Of a stretch of 64,000 nt of DNA, positions 53,690 through 61,480 are shown in pieces. The notes beneath the pieces were generated by a model. That model had not been told where the DNA came from and searched no databases. It saw only the letters and a list, made by a program, of their open reading frames with translations. Source of the stretch: Streptomyces peucetius (GTDB lineage: Bacteria > Actinomycetota > Actinomycetes > Streptomycetales > Streptomycetaceae); NCBI RefSeq assembly GCF_025854275.1, contig NZ_CP107567.1:7564001-7628000 (forward strand). The letters run 5' to 3'. The translations under genes were made by a program, and so were the position numbers. The first letter of the stretch is position 1, and each line of letters opens with the position of its first letter.

Positions 53690-55144
53690 ATGGGCACAGT
53701 TGTCCGGCGAAATCTCTTCCGCACGCTGGGGGTATCGGCCGTGGCCGCCCTGCTCGCGCTGCCGGCAAGCCTGGCGAGCGCTGCGGCAGCTCCAGGAACG
53801 GGCAGCGTGACCATGACGGCGGTTCCCGCACAGCCCACGCCGCCCCCGCCGCCGCCTCCGGACGACACGCCTCCGCCGGGGCCTACGACGCCTCCTGCGG
53901 AGACACGCCCGACGGCTCCGCCGACGCCGGGCGACACCACCGCGCCGGGTGACACGTCCGCGCCGGGTGACACGTCCACGCCACGGGAGTCGCCGGACTC
54001 CGATCTGCCGTCGGGCTCTGGGGAGCCGGGCGAACCGGTGGCCGAACAGCTCGCGAAACAGAGGGAGGAGATGGAAGAGGCAACGGCAGATCTGGCCGAG
54101 CTGGGGAGGCACGTCCCTGAGGAACTGGAACCGGCTGTGCAGCAGCTGACTGCCACGCTCGAGGCGGCGGAGGAACCGGCGACGTCACCGCAGGAACGCG
54201 AAGAGGTCACCGAAACCGTCCAGCGGGTGACCTCGGCGCTGATGGTCATAGACGACCCGGAAACGCCTCCTGAGTTGCGGGAACGTCTGATTGTGATTGT
54301 GCAGCAGGTGGCCTCCGTGCTGGAAGGCAGTCAAGGCCCGACGGTGCCGCCCGAGTTGCGGGCCGGCATCATCGCGGCGGTGGAGCAGGCGACTTCGGCC
54401 CTGAGCGTGATGTGGGACTCCGGTGCTCCGTCCGAGCTGCGGGCGCAAGCGGATCTCATTCTCAACCGGATGACTGCCGCGTTGGAGGAGAGCCTGGAGC
54501 CGCGACGGCATTGGCTGGCGAGGCCGGCAGGGGAGTTGGGCGGTCCAGCGGAGACGATCGCCGACCCGCAGACGCCTCAGGAGCAGAAGCAGGCGCTCGC
54601 GAGCGCCACAGCTCGGGCCGCCTCGTTGCTGCCGGCACTGGGCGACCCCACCGGATCGCGGGGGGAGCGGGCAAAGGCCCAGAAGGCCTTCCGTGAGCAG
54701 ACCGCTGAGATGACGAGGCAGCAGGAGAAGGCTGCTTCCGCGCAGGACGTACCGGACGTTCCCCTCGGCAAGGCGGCTGAGGTGTGTACCAATGCCGTCT
54801 TCGCGGCCGTCTCCGATCGTGCACTCGGCTGGAGTCTGAGGGAGCTCCTTCCCGAGAAGTGGGAAATCGAAGGGGTGCGGGACTTCTGGAAGGCCAGGGA
54901 GGGAGGCAGTGACTCCCTCGATGTCCTCGCGCAGCTGAGGAACGGTGAACATGCCGATGCCCGGTTCGAAGTGGGGCGGCTCACCACTCAACTCGCTGAA
55001 CTCGTACCGGCACGCACCCTGTTCGGCAGGATCGGACCTCCGGGGCTCTACTGCCTTCAGGCCGCTTGGCAACTCGACCAGCAGGCGGGGATCGCAGCGG
55101 GGACCTGGCTCGAGATGGCTCGTGAGAAGAAGGGGGACGGCTGA
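53690..55144 (+). CDS. Secreted protein with 27-residue helical repeats
   Basis: 484 residues. A Sec signal (RRNLFRTLGVSAVAALLALP...ASA) is followed by a Pro/Thr-rich linker (about residues 45-110) with repeated GDT(S/T)APGDTS, then about five helical repeats between residues 145 and 275, pattern VxxVxxVTSALxxxxDPxTPPELRE. A Glu/Gln-rich helical part and a folded C-terminal domain with two Cys (EVCTNAVF, LYCLQAAW) follow. It looks like an extended cell-surface or wall-associated protein, with no enzyme motif. Next to an IS607-type element, in an accessory-looking region. Not recognised. Confidence 0.72.
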   Translation: MGTVVRRNLFRTLGVSAVAALLALPASLASAAAAPGTGSVTMTAVPAQPTPPPPPPPDDTPPPGPTTPPAETRPTAPPTPGDTTAPGDTSAPGDTSTPRESPDSDLPSGSGEPGEPVAEQLAKQREEMEEATADLAELGRHVPEELEPAVQQLTATLEAAEEPATSPQEREEVTETVQRVTSALMVIDDPETPPELRERLIVIVQQVASVLEGSQGPTVPPELRAGIIAAVEQATSALSVMWDSGAPSELRAQADLILNRMTAALEESLEPRRHWLARPAGELGGPAETIADPQTPQEQKQALASATARAASLLPALGDPTGSRGERAKAQKAFREQTAEMTRQQEKAASAQDVPDVPLGKAAEVCTNAVFAAVSDRALGWSLRELLPEKWEIEGVRDFWKAREGGSDSLDVLAQLRNGEHADARFEVGRLTTQLAELVPARTLFGRIGPPGLYCLQAAWQLDQQAGIAAGTWLEMAREKKGDG

Positions 55145-55150
55145 CCGTTC

Positions 55151-56794
55151 CTAATCAGTGGGCAGGAGTGAGTCTTGCACCCATACCTGGTCACTGCGGG
55201 TATCCCGAACGGTTTTGGGTGCCCTGGTCGCCCGCTTTCGCTCCGCGTCCGGTTGCACGGATCGTGTCCGTGGTCCGGGGATGCGGGGGCGGGTTTCCTC
55301 ACGCCCCCGTGCACCACGATCGGCCTGGACGGTCCGATGCCCACGACGATCGCTCTGGTCGTTGTGGGGCGGTGCCGTCCGTCGCCGGATCGGGTGCCCG
55401 AGGGCGCGTCGCCCGATCGCGATGCCGGCGGCATCGTGACGGGACATCTTTCGCTTGTCGCTGGTCAGGGGCTTGCGCCAGTGCTGGTCGCCCCACATCG
55501 ACGTATACGCCGGGTCGACGGCGACGATCGCGAGGTCGTATTCGGCGGCCATCGACACCAGCCGGGCTTTGAGCTTCCCGGTCGGCATGCCGGAGATCAG
55601 CTGACGGAACCATTTGCGTCGGCCGTGCTTCTCGCGGGTCTTGTCCTGCGCGAAGTCCAGGTCCTCGATGCCGATCGCTTTGACGCCGCACCTCTTGGCC
55701 CAGTGCAGCAGGCGGATGATGGCGTGCCGGATCTGCGCGTCGCGGTGGTCGGCGGTGCCGGCCAGGTCGGAGAAGAACCGCTTGGGTTCGCCGGCCGCGT
55801 TGCCGTGCGGGTCGAGCAGGTAGGCCGCGAAGTGGTCCGCGTTCGTGTTCACGCCGACCACGCCCTGGGCACGGGCCGCCTCCAGCGGGATCGTCTTCAC
55901 CACCGGGCGGGACCAGGCAGCGGTGAGGTACCAGCGGCCCCGCGCTGCGTCGTAGTGGATGCGGTAGGCCACGGCGCGGTTGCCGCCGATGCGGTCTCGC
56001 CACTCGTCGCCACGGTGCTGGAACTGCACCTTGGAGGCGAGGACGTACCGGCCGCGCGGCGCATTGGCCAGGTGAGCGAGCGGCGCGGGCAGTTTGATGG
56101 AGACCTCGCCGCCAGGAGCGACACGGATCGTCTCGTTCCCGAAGCGTTTGCCGGACTCTCCATCGGCGGCGAGGAACCAGCGCTCCGCTTCCCATCGCTG
56201 GCGCCACTCCAGCTCCGTGAGCTGGGCGGCCTGGAGGTTGTGACGGTTGCGGGCCAACTTCTTCCCGCCCCGCACGACGTGCACGACACCTGCCTCCCGG
56301 TCGGCGCGAGCCGCATCGAGACGGCGCTCCAGGGTGTGCAGGCGCCGGGACTTTTGGAACCACTCGCCCTTCGACCGGTAACCACCCGGCGCCTTCTTGG
56401 TGCCCTTCTCCCCGACAGGCTGCGACAGGCGGTACATCAACGTGCGCACACCGGCCTCGAGGCCCTGGATGTGCGCGAGCTGACAGCGACGCGACAGCGC
56501 CCACTGATCGTGAGTGGCCTTCGTGATGCTCCTGGCCCAGCGGGAAGACGACTGGGCCGTCAGGCCCTGCTTACGGGCCGCCCACCTGTCCTCGTCGTGG
56601 CCGTTGCCGTCCGCGCACCGGGCCTTGAGGTCCGACGAGGCCAGACTCTCCAGATGCTCGCCGACCAGGTGCAACACCTTCTCGTCCTCGGACCTGAGGT
56701 GCTTGAGCCGGTCGCGTACCGCCACACCGGACGGGCCGAGGGCAACGAACGGCGTGGCGATGGCACGCAGTTGCTTCTTCTTCGGCTCAGCCAT
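55151..56794 (-). CDS. tnpB: TnpB-family RuvC protein with substituted first catalytic Asp
   Basis: 547 residues from ATG 56794, two bases after the tnpA stop. Large TnpB of the IS607 group: an N-terminal helical lead, then the RuvC core. Expected RuvC-I motif GVDxNADH reads GVNTNADH, so the catalytic Asp (residue 316) is Asn through AAC instead of GAC at 55847-55849. RuvC-II Glu377 (IGIEDLDFA) and RuvC-III Asp454 (SRHDAAGIAIG) are present. No CxxC zinc-knuckle is seen, as in some related proteins. TnpB is an RNA-guided DNA nuclease; loss of the first Asp would be expected to abolish cleavage but not RNA or DNA binding. Confidence 0.88.
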   Translation of the reverse strand: MAEPKKKQLRAIATPFVALGPSGVAVRDRLKHLRSEDEKVLHLVGEHLESLASSDLKARCADGNGHDEDRWAARKQGLTAQSSSRWARSITKATHDQWALSRRCQLAHIQGLEAGVRTLMYRLSQPVGEKGTKKAPGGYRSKGEWFQKSRRLHTLERRLDAARADREAGVVHVVRGGKKLARNRHNLQAAQLTELEWRQRWEAERWFLAADGESGKRFGNETIRVAPGGEVSIKLPAPLAHLANAPRGRYVLASKVQFQHRGDEWRDRIGGNRAVAYRIHYDAARGRWYLTAAWSRPVVKTIPLEAARAQGVVGVNTNADHFAAYLLDPHGNAAGEPKRFFSDLAGTADHRDAQIRHAIIRLLHWAKRCGVKAIGIEDLDFAQDKTREKHGRRKWFRQLISGMPTGKLKARLVSMAAEYDLAIVAVDPAYTSMWGDQHWRKPLTSDKRKMSRHDAAGIAIGRRALGHPIRRRTAPPHNDQSDRRGHRTVQADRGARGREETRPRIPGPRTRSVQPDAERKRATRAPKTVRDTRSDQVWVQDSLLPTD

Positions 56795-56795
56795 G

Positions 56796-57390
56796 CTAGG
56801 CCGCCTCAAGGGCCTTGCGGGCGCGGTTCTTCGCCGAGCGGCGGCCGTACAGGCGGGCGCAGACCGACGCCAGCACGTCCACGATGTCCTGCACCAGGTC
56901 GTCATCGACCTCGCTGTCATCCAGAACCACCAGACGGCGGCCGGTGGCAGACAGGGCGGCTTCGACGAGTTCGACGTTCATGCGGCCAAGTCGGTCCCGG
57001 TGCTCCACCACCACGGTCGTCACGTCCGGATCAGCCAGCAGCCGACACGCCTTCGCGCGGGAGCCGTTCATGCCCGAACCGGTCTCGGACTCGATCCGCA
57101 CCACCCGGTACCGGGCCCTGGCCGCCCACTCCGAAAGGCGCGTCACCTGACGGGCCAGATCGTCCTTCTGGTCGTGGGAGGACACACGGGCATACAGCCC
57201 GACACCGCCGACCACCTCGGGCGTTGCGGCGGCCTCGATGTTCACCAGGATCGTGCGCGGACCGACCCTCCCCCAGACTCCGTCCGGGGGGACCCCCAAC
57301 CGCCGGTACCGGCAACGTCCCCTCACGGAACCAGCGATACGCGGTCTGCGGGTGCACACCCTGCGCTTTCGCCCACTCCTTGAGGTTCAT
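56796..57390 (-). pseudogene. tnpA: IS607 serine recombinase TnpA, disrupted by a palindromic insert
   Basis: The N-terminal helix-turn-helix is intact from ATG 57390 (MNLKEWAKAQGVHPQTAYRW, FREGTLPVPA). The resolvase domain is intact but in another frame: ILVNIEAAATPEV, YARVSSHDQKDDL with the catalytic Ser, VEHRDRLGRMN and RLYGRRSAKNRARKAL. Between them lies a roughly 34-bp GC-rich palindromic stretch (57264-57298) not found in family members, whose length shifts the frame. Alternative starts after the insert would make a protein without its DNA-binding HTH. Transposition is unlikely. Confidence 0.85.
57264..57298. repeat. Palindromic mini-element inserted in tnpA
   Basis: TCCCCCAGACTCCGTCC followed by GGGGGGACCCCCA folds into a hairpin. 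From general knowledge, similar short CCCCCAGnnnnn...GGGGGGACCCCC sequences are dispersed in Streptomyces genomes; this is the only copy in the window. Confidence 0.65.
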
Positions 57391-57425
57391 ACATCCGAAG
57401 GTAACAACACTCATCAAAGTGCACT

Positions 57426-57443
57426 ATCACTCACAAGAGTGAT
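57426..57443. promoter_or_regulatory. 7-bp dyad upstream of tnpA
   Basis: ATCACTC-ACAA-GAGTGAT, 36 bp before the tnpA start; likely a recombinase binding site or element end. Confidence 0.5.
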
Positions 57444-57510
57444 CTAACGAACCAACAGCTCCCCACCCCTGAGGCGGCGGCCCCCTGGCATCACGGCGCG
57501 CCACACCGTG

Positions 57511-57566
57511 CTCCGACGACCGCCGCTCCGACGACCGCCGCTCCGACGACCGCCGCTCCGGCGCCG
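57511..57566. repeat. 15-bp tandem repeat
   Basis: Three exact copies of CTCCGACGACCGCCG, then a partial, variant fourth. It lies in the gap between the IS607 element and the peptidase gene, 100 bp before the latter. Confidence 0.85.
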
Positions 57567-57666
57567 TCTTCGGGACCCGGGCCGGCTGATCCCGTCCCCG
57601 TGGACGTCCCCGCCCGGCCGTTGTGATCCACTGGACGGGCGGGGGCGCACAGGAACAGGAGCAGCA

Positions 57667-58965
57667 GTGGCCAGCTATCGGCAGCCGGGGGTCGTCCTCA
57701 CCGACCATCACTTCACCGTTCCGCTCGACCACGACGATCCCTCGGGCGAGCAGATCGAGCTCTACGGCCGGGAGGTCGTTGCCGCGGCCCACGCGGACGA
57801 CTCGCGGCCGTGGCTGGTGTATCTGGAAGGCGGCCCCGGCAACGCGGTGCGGCGTTTCGTCGGAAAGCCGGCCTGGCTCGGGCGGGCCGTCCAGGACTTC
57901 CGTGTACTGCTGCTCGACCAGCGCGGCACCGGACGCTCCACACCCCAGAGCCGGCAGACGCTTCCGCAGCGGGGCGGACCGGCGGCCCAGGCCGGCCACC
58001 TCGCGCTCTTCCGTGCCGACAGCATCGTCCGCGACTGCGAGAGCGTCCGGCAGCGGCTCACCGGCGGAGCGCCCTGGACCGTGCTCGGCCAGAGCTTCGG
58101 CGGGTTCTGCGTCACCCACTACCTGTCGACCGCCCCCGAAGGACTGGCCACCGCCTTGATCACCGGCGGTCTGCCCTCCCTGGACGCCCACGCCGACGAC
58201 GTCTACCGGGCCGCGTACCCGCGCATCCGACGCAAGGCCGAGGCGCACTACGCCCGTTATCCGCAGGACGTGGAGCGCGCCCGGCGCATCGCCGCCCACC
58301 TCGCCGAACGCCCGGCGCGGCTGCCCGGCGGCTACACCCTCACCGTCGAGGCGTTCCAGTCCCTCGGCATCCTGCTGGGCAGCGGGGACGGCAGCCACCA
58401 GCTGCACTACCTGCTGGAGAACGCCTTCGTGCGCACGGCCGCCGGCCATGAACTCTCCGACGCCTTCCAGGAAGGCGTACGCCCGGTCCTGTCCTTCGCC
58501 ACGCATCCGCTGTACGCGGTGCTCCACGAGGCCATCTACGCCCAGGGCGGGCGACCGACGGACTGGGCCGCCGAGCGGGTGCGCGCCGAGTTCCCGGAGT
58601 TCGACGCGGCGACGGCGCTCGCGGGCGACGAGCCGGTGCTGTTCACCGGCGAGACCATCCACCCCTGGCACTTCGAGGTGGACCCGGCCCTCCGCCCGTT
58701 GCGCGAGACGGCCGAACTGCTGGCCGCCCGTGCCGATTGGGCGCCGCTCTACGATCCCGCGCGGCTCGCGGCCAACGAGGTGCCGGTCGCGGCGGCCGTC
58801 TACCACGACGACATGTACGTCGACACCGCCGACTCGCTGCGCACCGCCCGTGCCGTGCGCGGACTGCGGAGCTGGGTCACCGACGAGTTCGAGCACGACG
58901 GAGTGCGGGCGAGCGGGCCCCGGGTGCTGGACCGGCTGCTGGCGCTCGCCCGGCAGGAGCTCTGA
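57667..58965 (+). CDS. Proline iminopeptidase-like serine peptidase (alpha/beta hydrolase, S33)
   Basis: 432 residues from GTG 57667 (AGGAG upstream). S33 features: DHHFTVPLDHDDPSGEQIEL at the start, LVYLEGGPGNAVRRF oxyanion region, LLLDQRGTGRSTP and the nucleophile elbow VLGQSFGGFCVTHYL; a C-terminal Asp and His are in the YHDDMYVDT and TDEFEHDGVR regions. It releases N-terminal proline or other residues from peptides in the cytosol. Length is typical of the actinobacterial S33 enzymes. Only 31 bp from the PIG-L gene; probably a two-gene unit. Confidence 0.9.
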   Translation: MASYRQPGVVLTDHHFTVPLDHDDPSGEQIELYGREVVAAAHADDSRPWLVYLEGGPGNAVRRFVGKPAWLGRAVQDFRVLLLDQRGTGRSTPQSRQTLPQRGGPAAQAGHLALFRADSIVRDCESVRQRLTGGAPWTVLGQSFGGFCVTHYLSTAPEGLATALITGGLPSLDAHADDVYRAAYPRIRRKAEAHYARYPQDVERARRIAAHLAERPARLPGGYTLTVEAFQSLGILLGSGDGSHQLHYLLENAFVRTAAGHELSDAFQEGVRPVLSFATHPLYAVLHEAIYAQGGRPTDWAAERVRAEFPEFDAATALAGDEPVLFTGETIHPWHFEVDPALRPLRETAELLAARADWAPLYDPARLAANEVPVAAAVYHDDMYVDTADSLRTARAVRGLRSWVTDEFEHDGVRASGPRVLDRLLALARQEL

Positions 58966-58996
58966 CACAGGATCAGGGATCCGTATCCTGCGGGAC

Positions 58997-59743
58997 ATGA
59001 CTGATCCCAAGACCGAACAGCTCCAGGAGATGCCGGCCGACTGGCAGCGCGCGCTCGCGGTCGTCGCCCACCCCGACGACCTCGAGTACGGCTGCGCGGC
59101 GGCCGTCGCGACATGGACCGACGAGGGCCGCGACGTCGTCTATCTGCTGGCCACGCGCGGCGAGGCCGGGATCGACGGCATCTCCCCCGAGGAGTGTGCG
59201 CCGCTGCGCGAACGGGAGCAGCGGGCCAGTGCGGCCGTCGTCGGTGTCTCCACCGTGGAGTTCCTGGACCACAAGGACGGCGTGATCGAGTACGGGACCG
59301 CGCTGCGGCGGGACATCGCGGCGGCCATCCGCAGGCACCGGCCGGAGCTGGTGATCACGCTCAACCACCGCGACACCTGGGGCGGTACCGCCTGGAACAC
59401 CCCCGACCACCGTGCCGTCGGCCGGGCGACACTCGACGCGGCCGCCGACGCGGGCAACCGCTGGATCTTTCCCGAGCTGATCTCCGAGCAGGGGCTCGAG
59501 CCGTGGGACGGTGTGCGCTGGGTGGCCGTCGCGGGGTCGGAGAGGCCGACCCACGCGGTCGACGCGGGCCCCGGTCTCGAGCGGTCCGTGGCCTCGCTGC
59601 TGGAGCACCGGCTCTACATCGAGGGTCTGACGGACCAGGCCCCCGAGGAGTACTGCCGCGCGTTCCTCACCGGCATGACGCAGATGGCGGCGCCCCGCTT
59701 CGGTGGCCGTCCCGCGGTCGCGTTCGAGCTTTTCGGGAGCTGA
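58997..59743 (+). CDS. PIG-L/LmbE-family deacetylase
   Basis: 248 residues. The zinc site starts AVVAHPDDLEYGCAAAVATW (AHPDD) and includes the later NHRDTWGGTAWNTPDHRAVG. This family deacetylates N-acetyl-glucosamine derivatives, as in mycothiol (MshB, Mca) or GPI biosynthesis. The specific substrate is unclear; it is not MshB by context. Close behind the S33 peptidase. Confidence 0.9.
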   Translation: MTDPKTEQLQEMPADWQRALAVVAHPDDLEYGCAAAVATWTDEGRDVVYLLATRGEAGIDGISPEECAPLREREQRASAAVVGVSTVEFLDHKDGVIEYGTALRRDIAAAIRRHRPELVITLNHRDTWGGTAWNTPDHRAVGRATLDAAADAGNRWIFPELISEQGLEPWDGVRWVAVAGSERPTHAVDAGPGLERSVASLLEHRLYIEGLTDQAPEEYCRAFLTGMTQMAAPRFGGRPAVAFELFGS

Positions 59744-59769
59744 CGCCGCACAGCCGTGACCGTGCTCGT

Positions 59770-59804
59770 TTGACAAATGGCATTGCTGTTTCTGCAATAG
59801 GGGT
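59770..59804 (+). promoter_or_regulatory. Promoter with operator; probable leaderless transcript
   Basis: TTGACA at 59770-59775, a 17-bp spacer and TGCAAT at 59793-59798 put the transcription start at about the ATG at 59805, where no ribosome site exists. The dyad ATTGC-N7-GCAAT (59782-59798) covers the spacer and -10, a position fit for autorepression. Confidence 0.55.
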
Positions 59805-60434
59805 ATGAGCAACGACGGTGGCGCACACAGCGATCACGGTGGACACGACGATCAGGACGACGCGCGGCTCGATGCCGTGCTCAACGAGGTGGGCCCCCGG
59901 CTCCGCCGGATCCGGCGCGAGCGGGGGGCCACGCTCGGGGCGCTCTCGGAGGCGACCGGCATCTCCGTGAGCACCCTCTCCCGGCTGGAGTCCGGCGGCC
60001 GGCGCCCCAGCCTGGAGCTGCTGCTGCCGATCGCCCGCGCCCACCAGGTCCCGCTGGACGAGCTGGTCGGCGCGCCGCCGGTCGGCGATCCGCGGGTGCG
60101 TGCCAAGCCCATCGTCCGCGGCGGCCGGACGATGTACCCGCTCACCGCGCGGCCGGGCGGGCTCCAGGCGTACAAGGTGATCCACAAGGTCTTCGGCGAG
60201 AAGCCGGAGCCCCGCACTCACGAGGGCTACGAGTGGATGTACGTCCTGTCCGGCCGGCTGCGGCTGGTGCTCGGTGACCACGACGTGGTGCTCACCGCGG
60301 GGGAGGCGGCGGAGTTCGACACCCGCGTGCCGCACTGGTTCGGGTGCGCCGACGACAAGCCGGTCGAGTTCCTGAGCCTGTTCGGCCCGCAGGGGGAGCG
60401 GATGCATGTGCGGGCCAGGCCCAAGGGGGCCTGA
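59805..60434 (+). CDS. XRE-family regulator with C-terminal cupin
   Basis: 209 residues. A His/Asp-rich N-terminus, then an XRE helix-turn-helix (RLRRIRRERGATLGALSEAT, GISVSTLSRLESGGRRPSLE) and a cupin sensor (HEGYEWMYVLSGRLRLVLGD, FDTRVPHWFGCADDKPVEF). Such proteins sense small metabolites through the cupin. It precedes the MDR-acyl-CoA dehydrogenase operon by 77 bp and probably controls itself. Whether it also controls the operon is open; the operon has its own dyad. Confidence 0.9.
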   Translation: MSNDGGAHSDHGGHDDQDDARLDAVLNEVGPRLRRIRRERGATLGALSEATGISVSTLSRLESGGRRPSLELLLPIARAHQVPLDELVGAPPVGDPRVRAKPIVRGGRTMYPLTARPGGLQAYKVIHKVFGEKPEPRTHEGYEWMYVLSGRLRLVLGDHDVVLTAGEAAEFDTRVPHWFGCADDKPVEFLSLFGPQGERMHVRARPKGA

Positions 60435-60454
60435 GGGGTCTTCCCGCGGAGGCA

Positions 60455-60471
60455 AGCGACCGCTTAGTATG
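60455..60471 (+). promoter_or_regulatory. Operator/promoter ahead of the acyl-CoA dehydrogenase operon
   Basis: Dyad AAGCG-AC-CGCTT (60455-60466) abuts a -10-like TAGTAT (60466-60471), about 40 bp before the quinone-reductase start. TetR-type regulators of acyl-CoA metabolism use comparable AAGCG/CGCTT sites, but none is encoded nearby. Confidence 0.5.
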
Positions 60472-60511
60472 CGGCGAGGACAGACTGCCCTTACGTGTGG
60501 GAGGCCCCGAG

Positions 60512-61480
60512 ATGCAGGCATGGCAAGTGCACCGCAACGGCGAGCCGGGCGAGGTGATGCGGCTCGAGGAGGTGGACCGGCCCACGCCCGGTGAGGGACA
60601 GCTTCTGCTGAAGGTCCGAGCCGCGAACATCAACTTCCCGGACGCCCTCCTCTGCCGCGGCCAGTACCAGGTACGCCCCCCGCTGCCCTTCACCCCCGGC
60701 GTCGAGGTCTGCGGCGAGACCGAGGACGGCCGGCGCGTCATCGCCAACCCCGTCCTGCCGGGCGGCGGGCTCGCCGAGTACGTGGTCGCCGACGCGGCCG
60801 CCGTGCTGCCCGCGCCCGAGTCGCTCGACGACGCCGAGGCCGCCGCCCTGCACATCGGCTACCAGACGGGCTGGTTCGGGCTGCACCGCAGGGCCGCGCT
60901 CAAGGAGGGCGAGACCCTCCTCGTCCACGCAGCGGCCGGCGGGGTCGGCAGTGCCGCCGTACAGCTCGGCAAGGCGGCCGGCGCCCGGGTGATCGGCGTC
61001 GCCGGCGGTGTGGGGAAGGCCGCCGTCGCCAGGGAACTCGGCTGCGACGTCGTCATCGACCGCAATGCCGACGACATCGTCGCCGCCGTGAAGGAGGCGA
61101 CCGGCGGGCGGGGCGCGGACGTGATCTACGACCCGGTCGGCGGGGACGCCTACGCGAAGTCCGCCAAGTGCGTGGCCTTCGAGGGCCGCATCGTCGTCGT
61201 CGGTTTCGCCAGCGGCGACATCCCGGCCCCGGCCCTCAACCACGCCCTGGTCAAGAACTACTCGATCATGGGCCTGCACTGGGGGCTGTACGCGGCAAAG
61301 GACCCGCGCTCCATCGGCCGCTGCCACGAGACGCTCACCGAGTACGCGGCCAAGGGCCTGATCAAGCCGCTCATCAGCGAGCGGGTGGCCTTCAAGGACG
61401 CCGCCGGCGCCGTGCAGCGGGTCGCCGACGGCACCACCACCGGCCGTCTCGTCGTCGTCCCGGACGGAGCCGCCCGATGA
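60512..61480 (+). CDS. NADPH:quinone oxidoreductase-like MDR protein
   Basis: 322 residues, ATG with GGGAGG. NADPH-binding HAAAGGVGSAAVQLGKAAGA, MDR N-terminal domain (VRAANINFPDALLCRGQYQV), QxGxxG-like CHIGYQTGWFGLHR, ending TTTGRLVVVPDGAAR; no zinc ligands. Coupled by ATGA to two acyl-CoA dehydrogenase genes, so it may reduce an enoyl intermediate or recycle electrons in the same acyl-CoA or side-chain degradation pathway. Confidence 0.9.
   Translation: MQAWQVHRNGEPGEVMRLEEVDRPTPGEGQLLLKVRAANINFPDALLCRGQYQVRPPLPFTPGVEVCGETEDGRRVIANPVLPGGGLAEYVVADAAAVLPAPESLDDAEAAALHIGYQTGWFGLHRRAALKEGETLLVHAAAGGVGSAAVQLGKAAGARVIGVAGGVGKAAVARELGCDVVIDRNADDIVAAVKEATGGRGADVIYDPVGGDAYAKSAKCVAFEGRIVVVGFASGDIPAPALNHALVKNYSIMGLHWGLYAAKDPRSIGRCHETLTEYAAKGLIKPLISERVAFKDAAGAVQRVADGTTTGRLVVVPDGAAR

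Larger units (their letters stand above)
55145..57450 (-). mobile_element. IS607-type insertion sequence, probably defective
   Basis: Contains a TnpB-like RuvC protein and, upstream on the same strand, a serine-recombinase (TnpA) gene with an interrupted reading frame. IS607 elements use a serine recombinase and lack terminal inverted repeats and target duplications, so exact ends cannot be set from sequence; the left side probably lies near the 7-bp dyad at 57426-57443, the right side just beyond tnpB, where a guide (omega) RNA is normally encoded. Confidence 0.8.
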
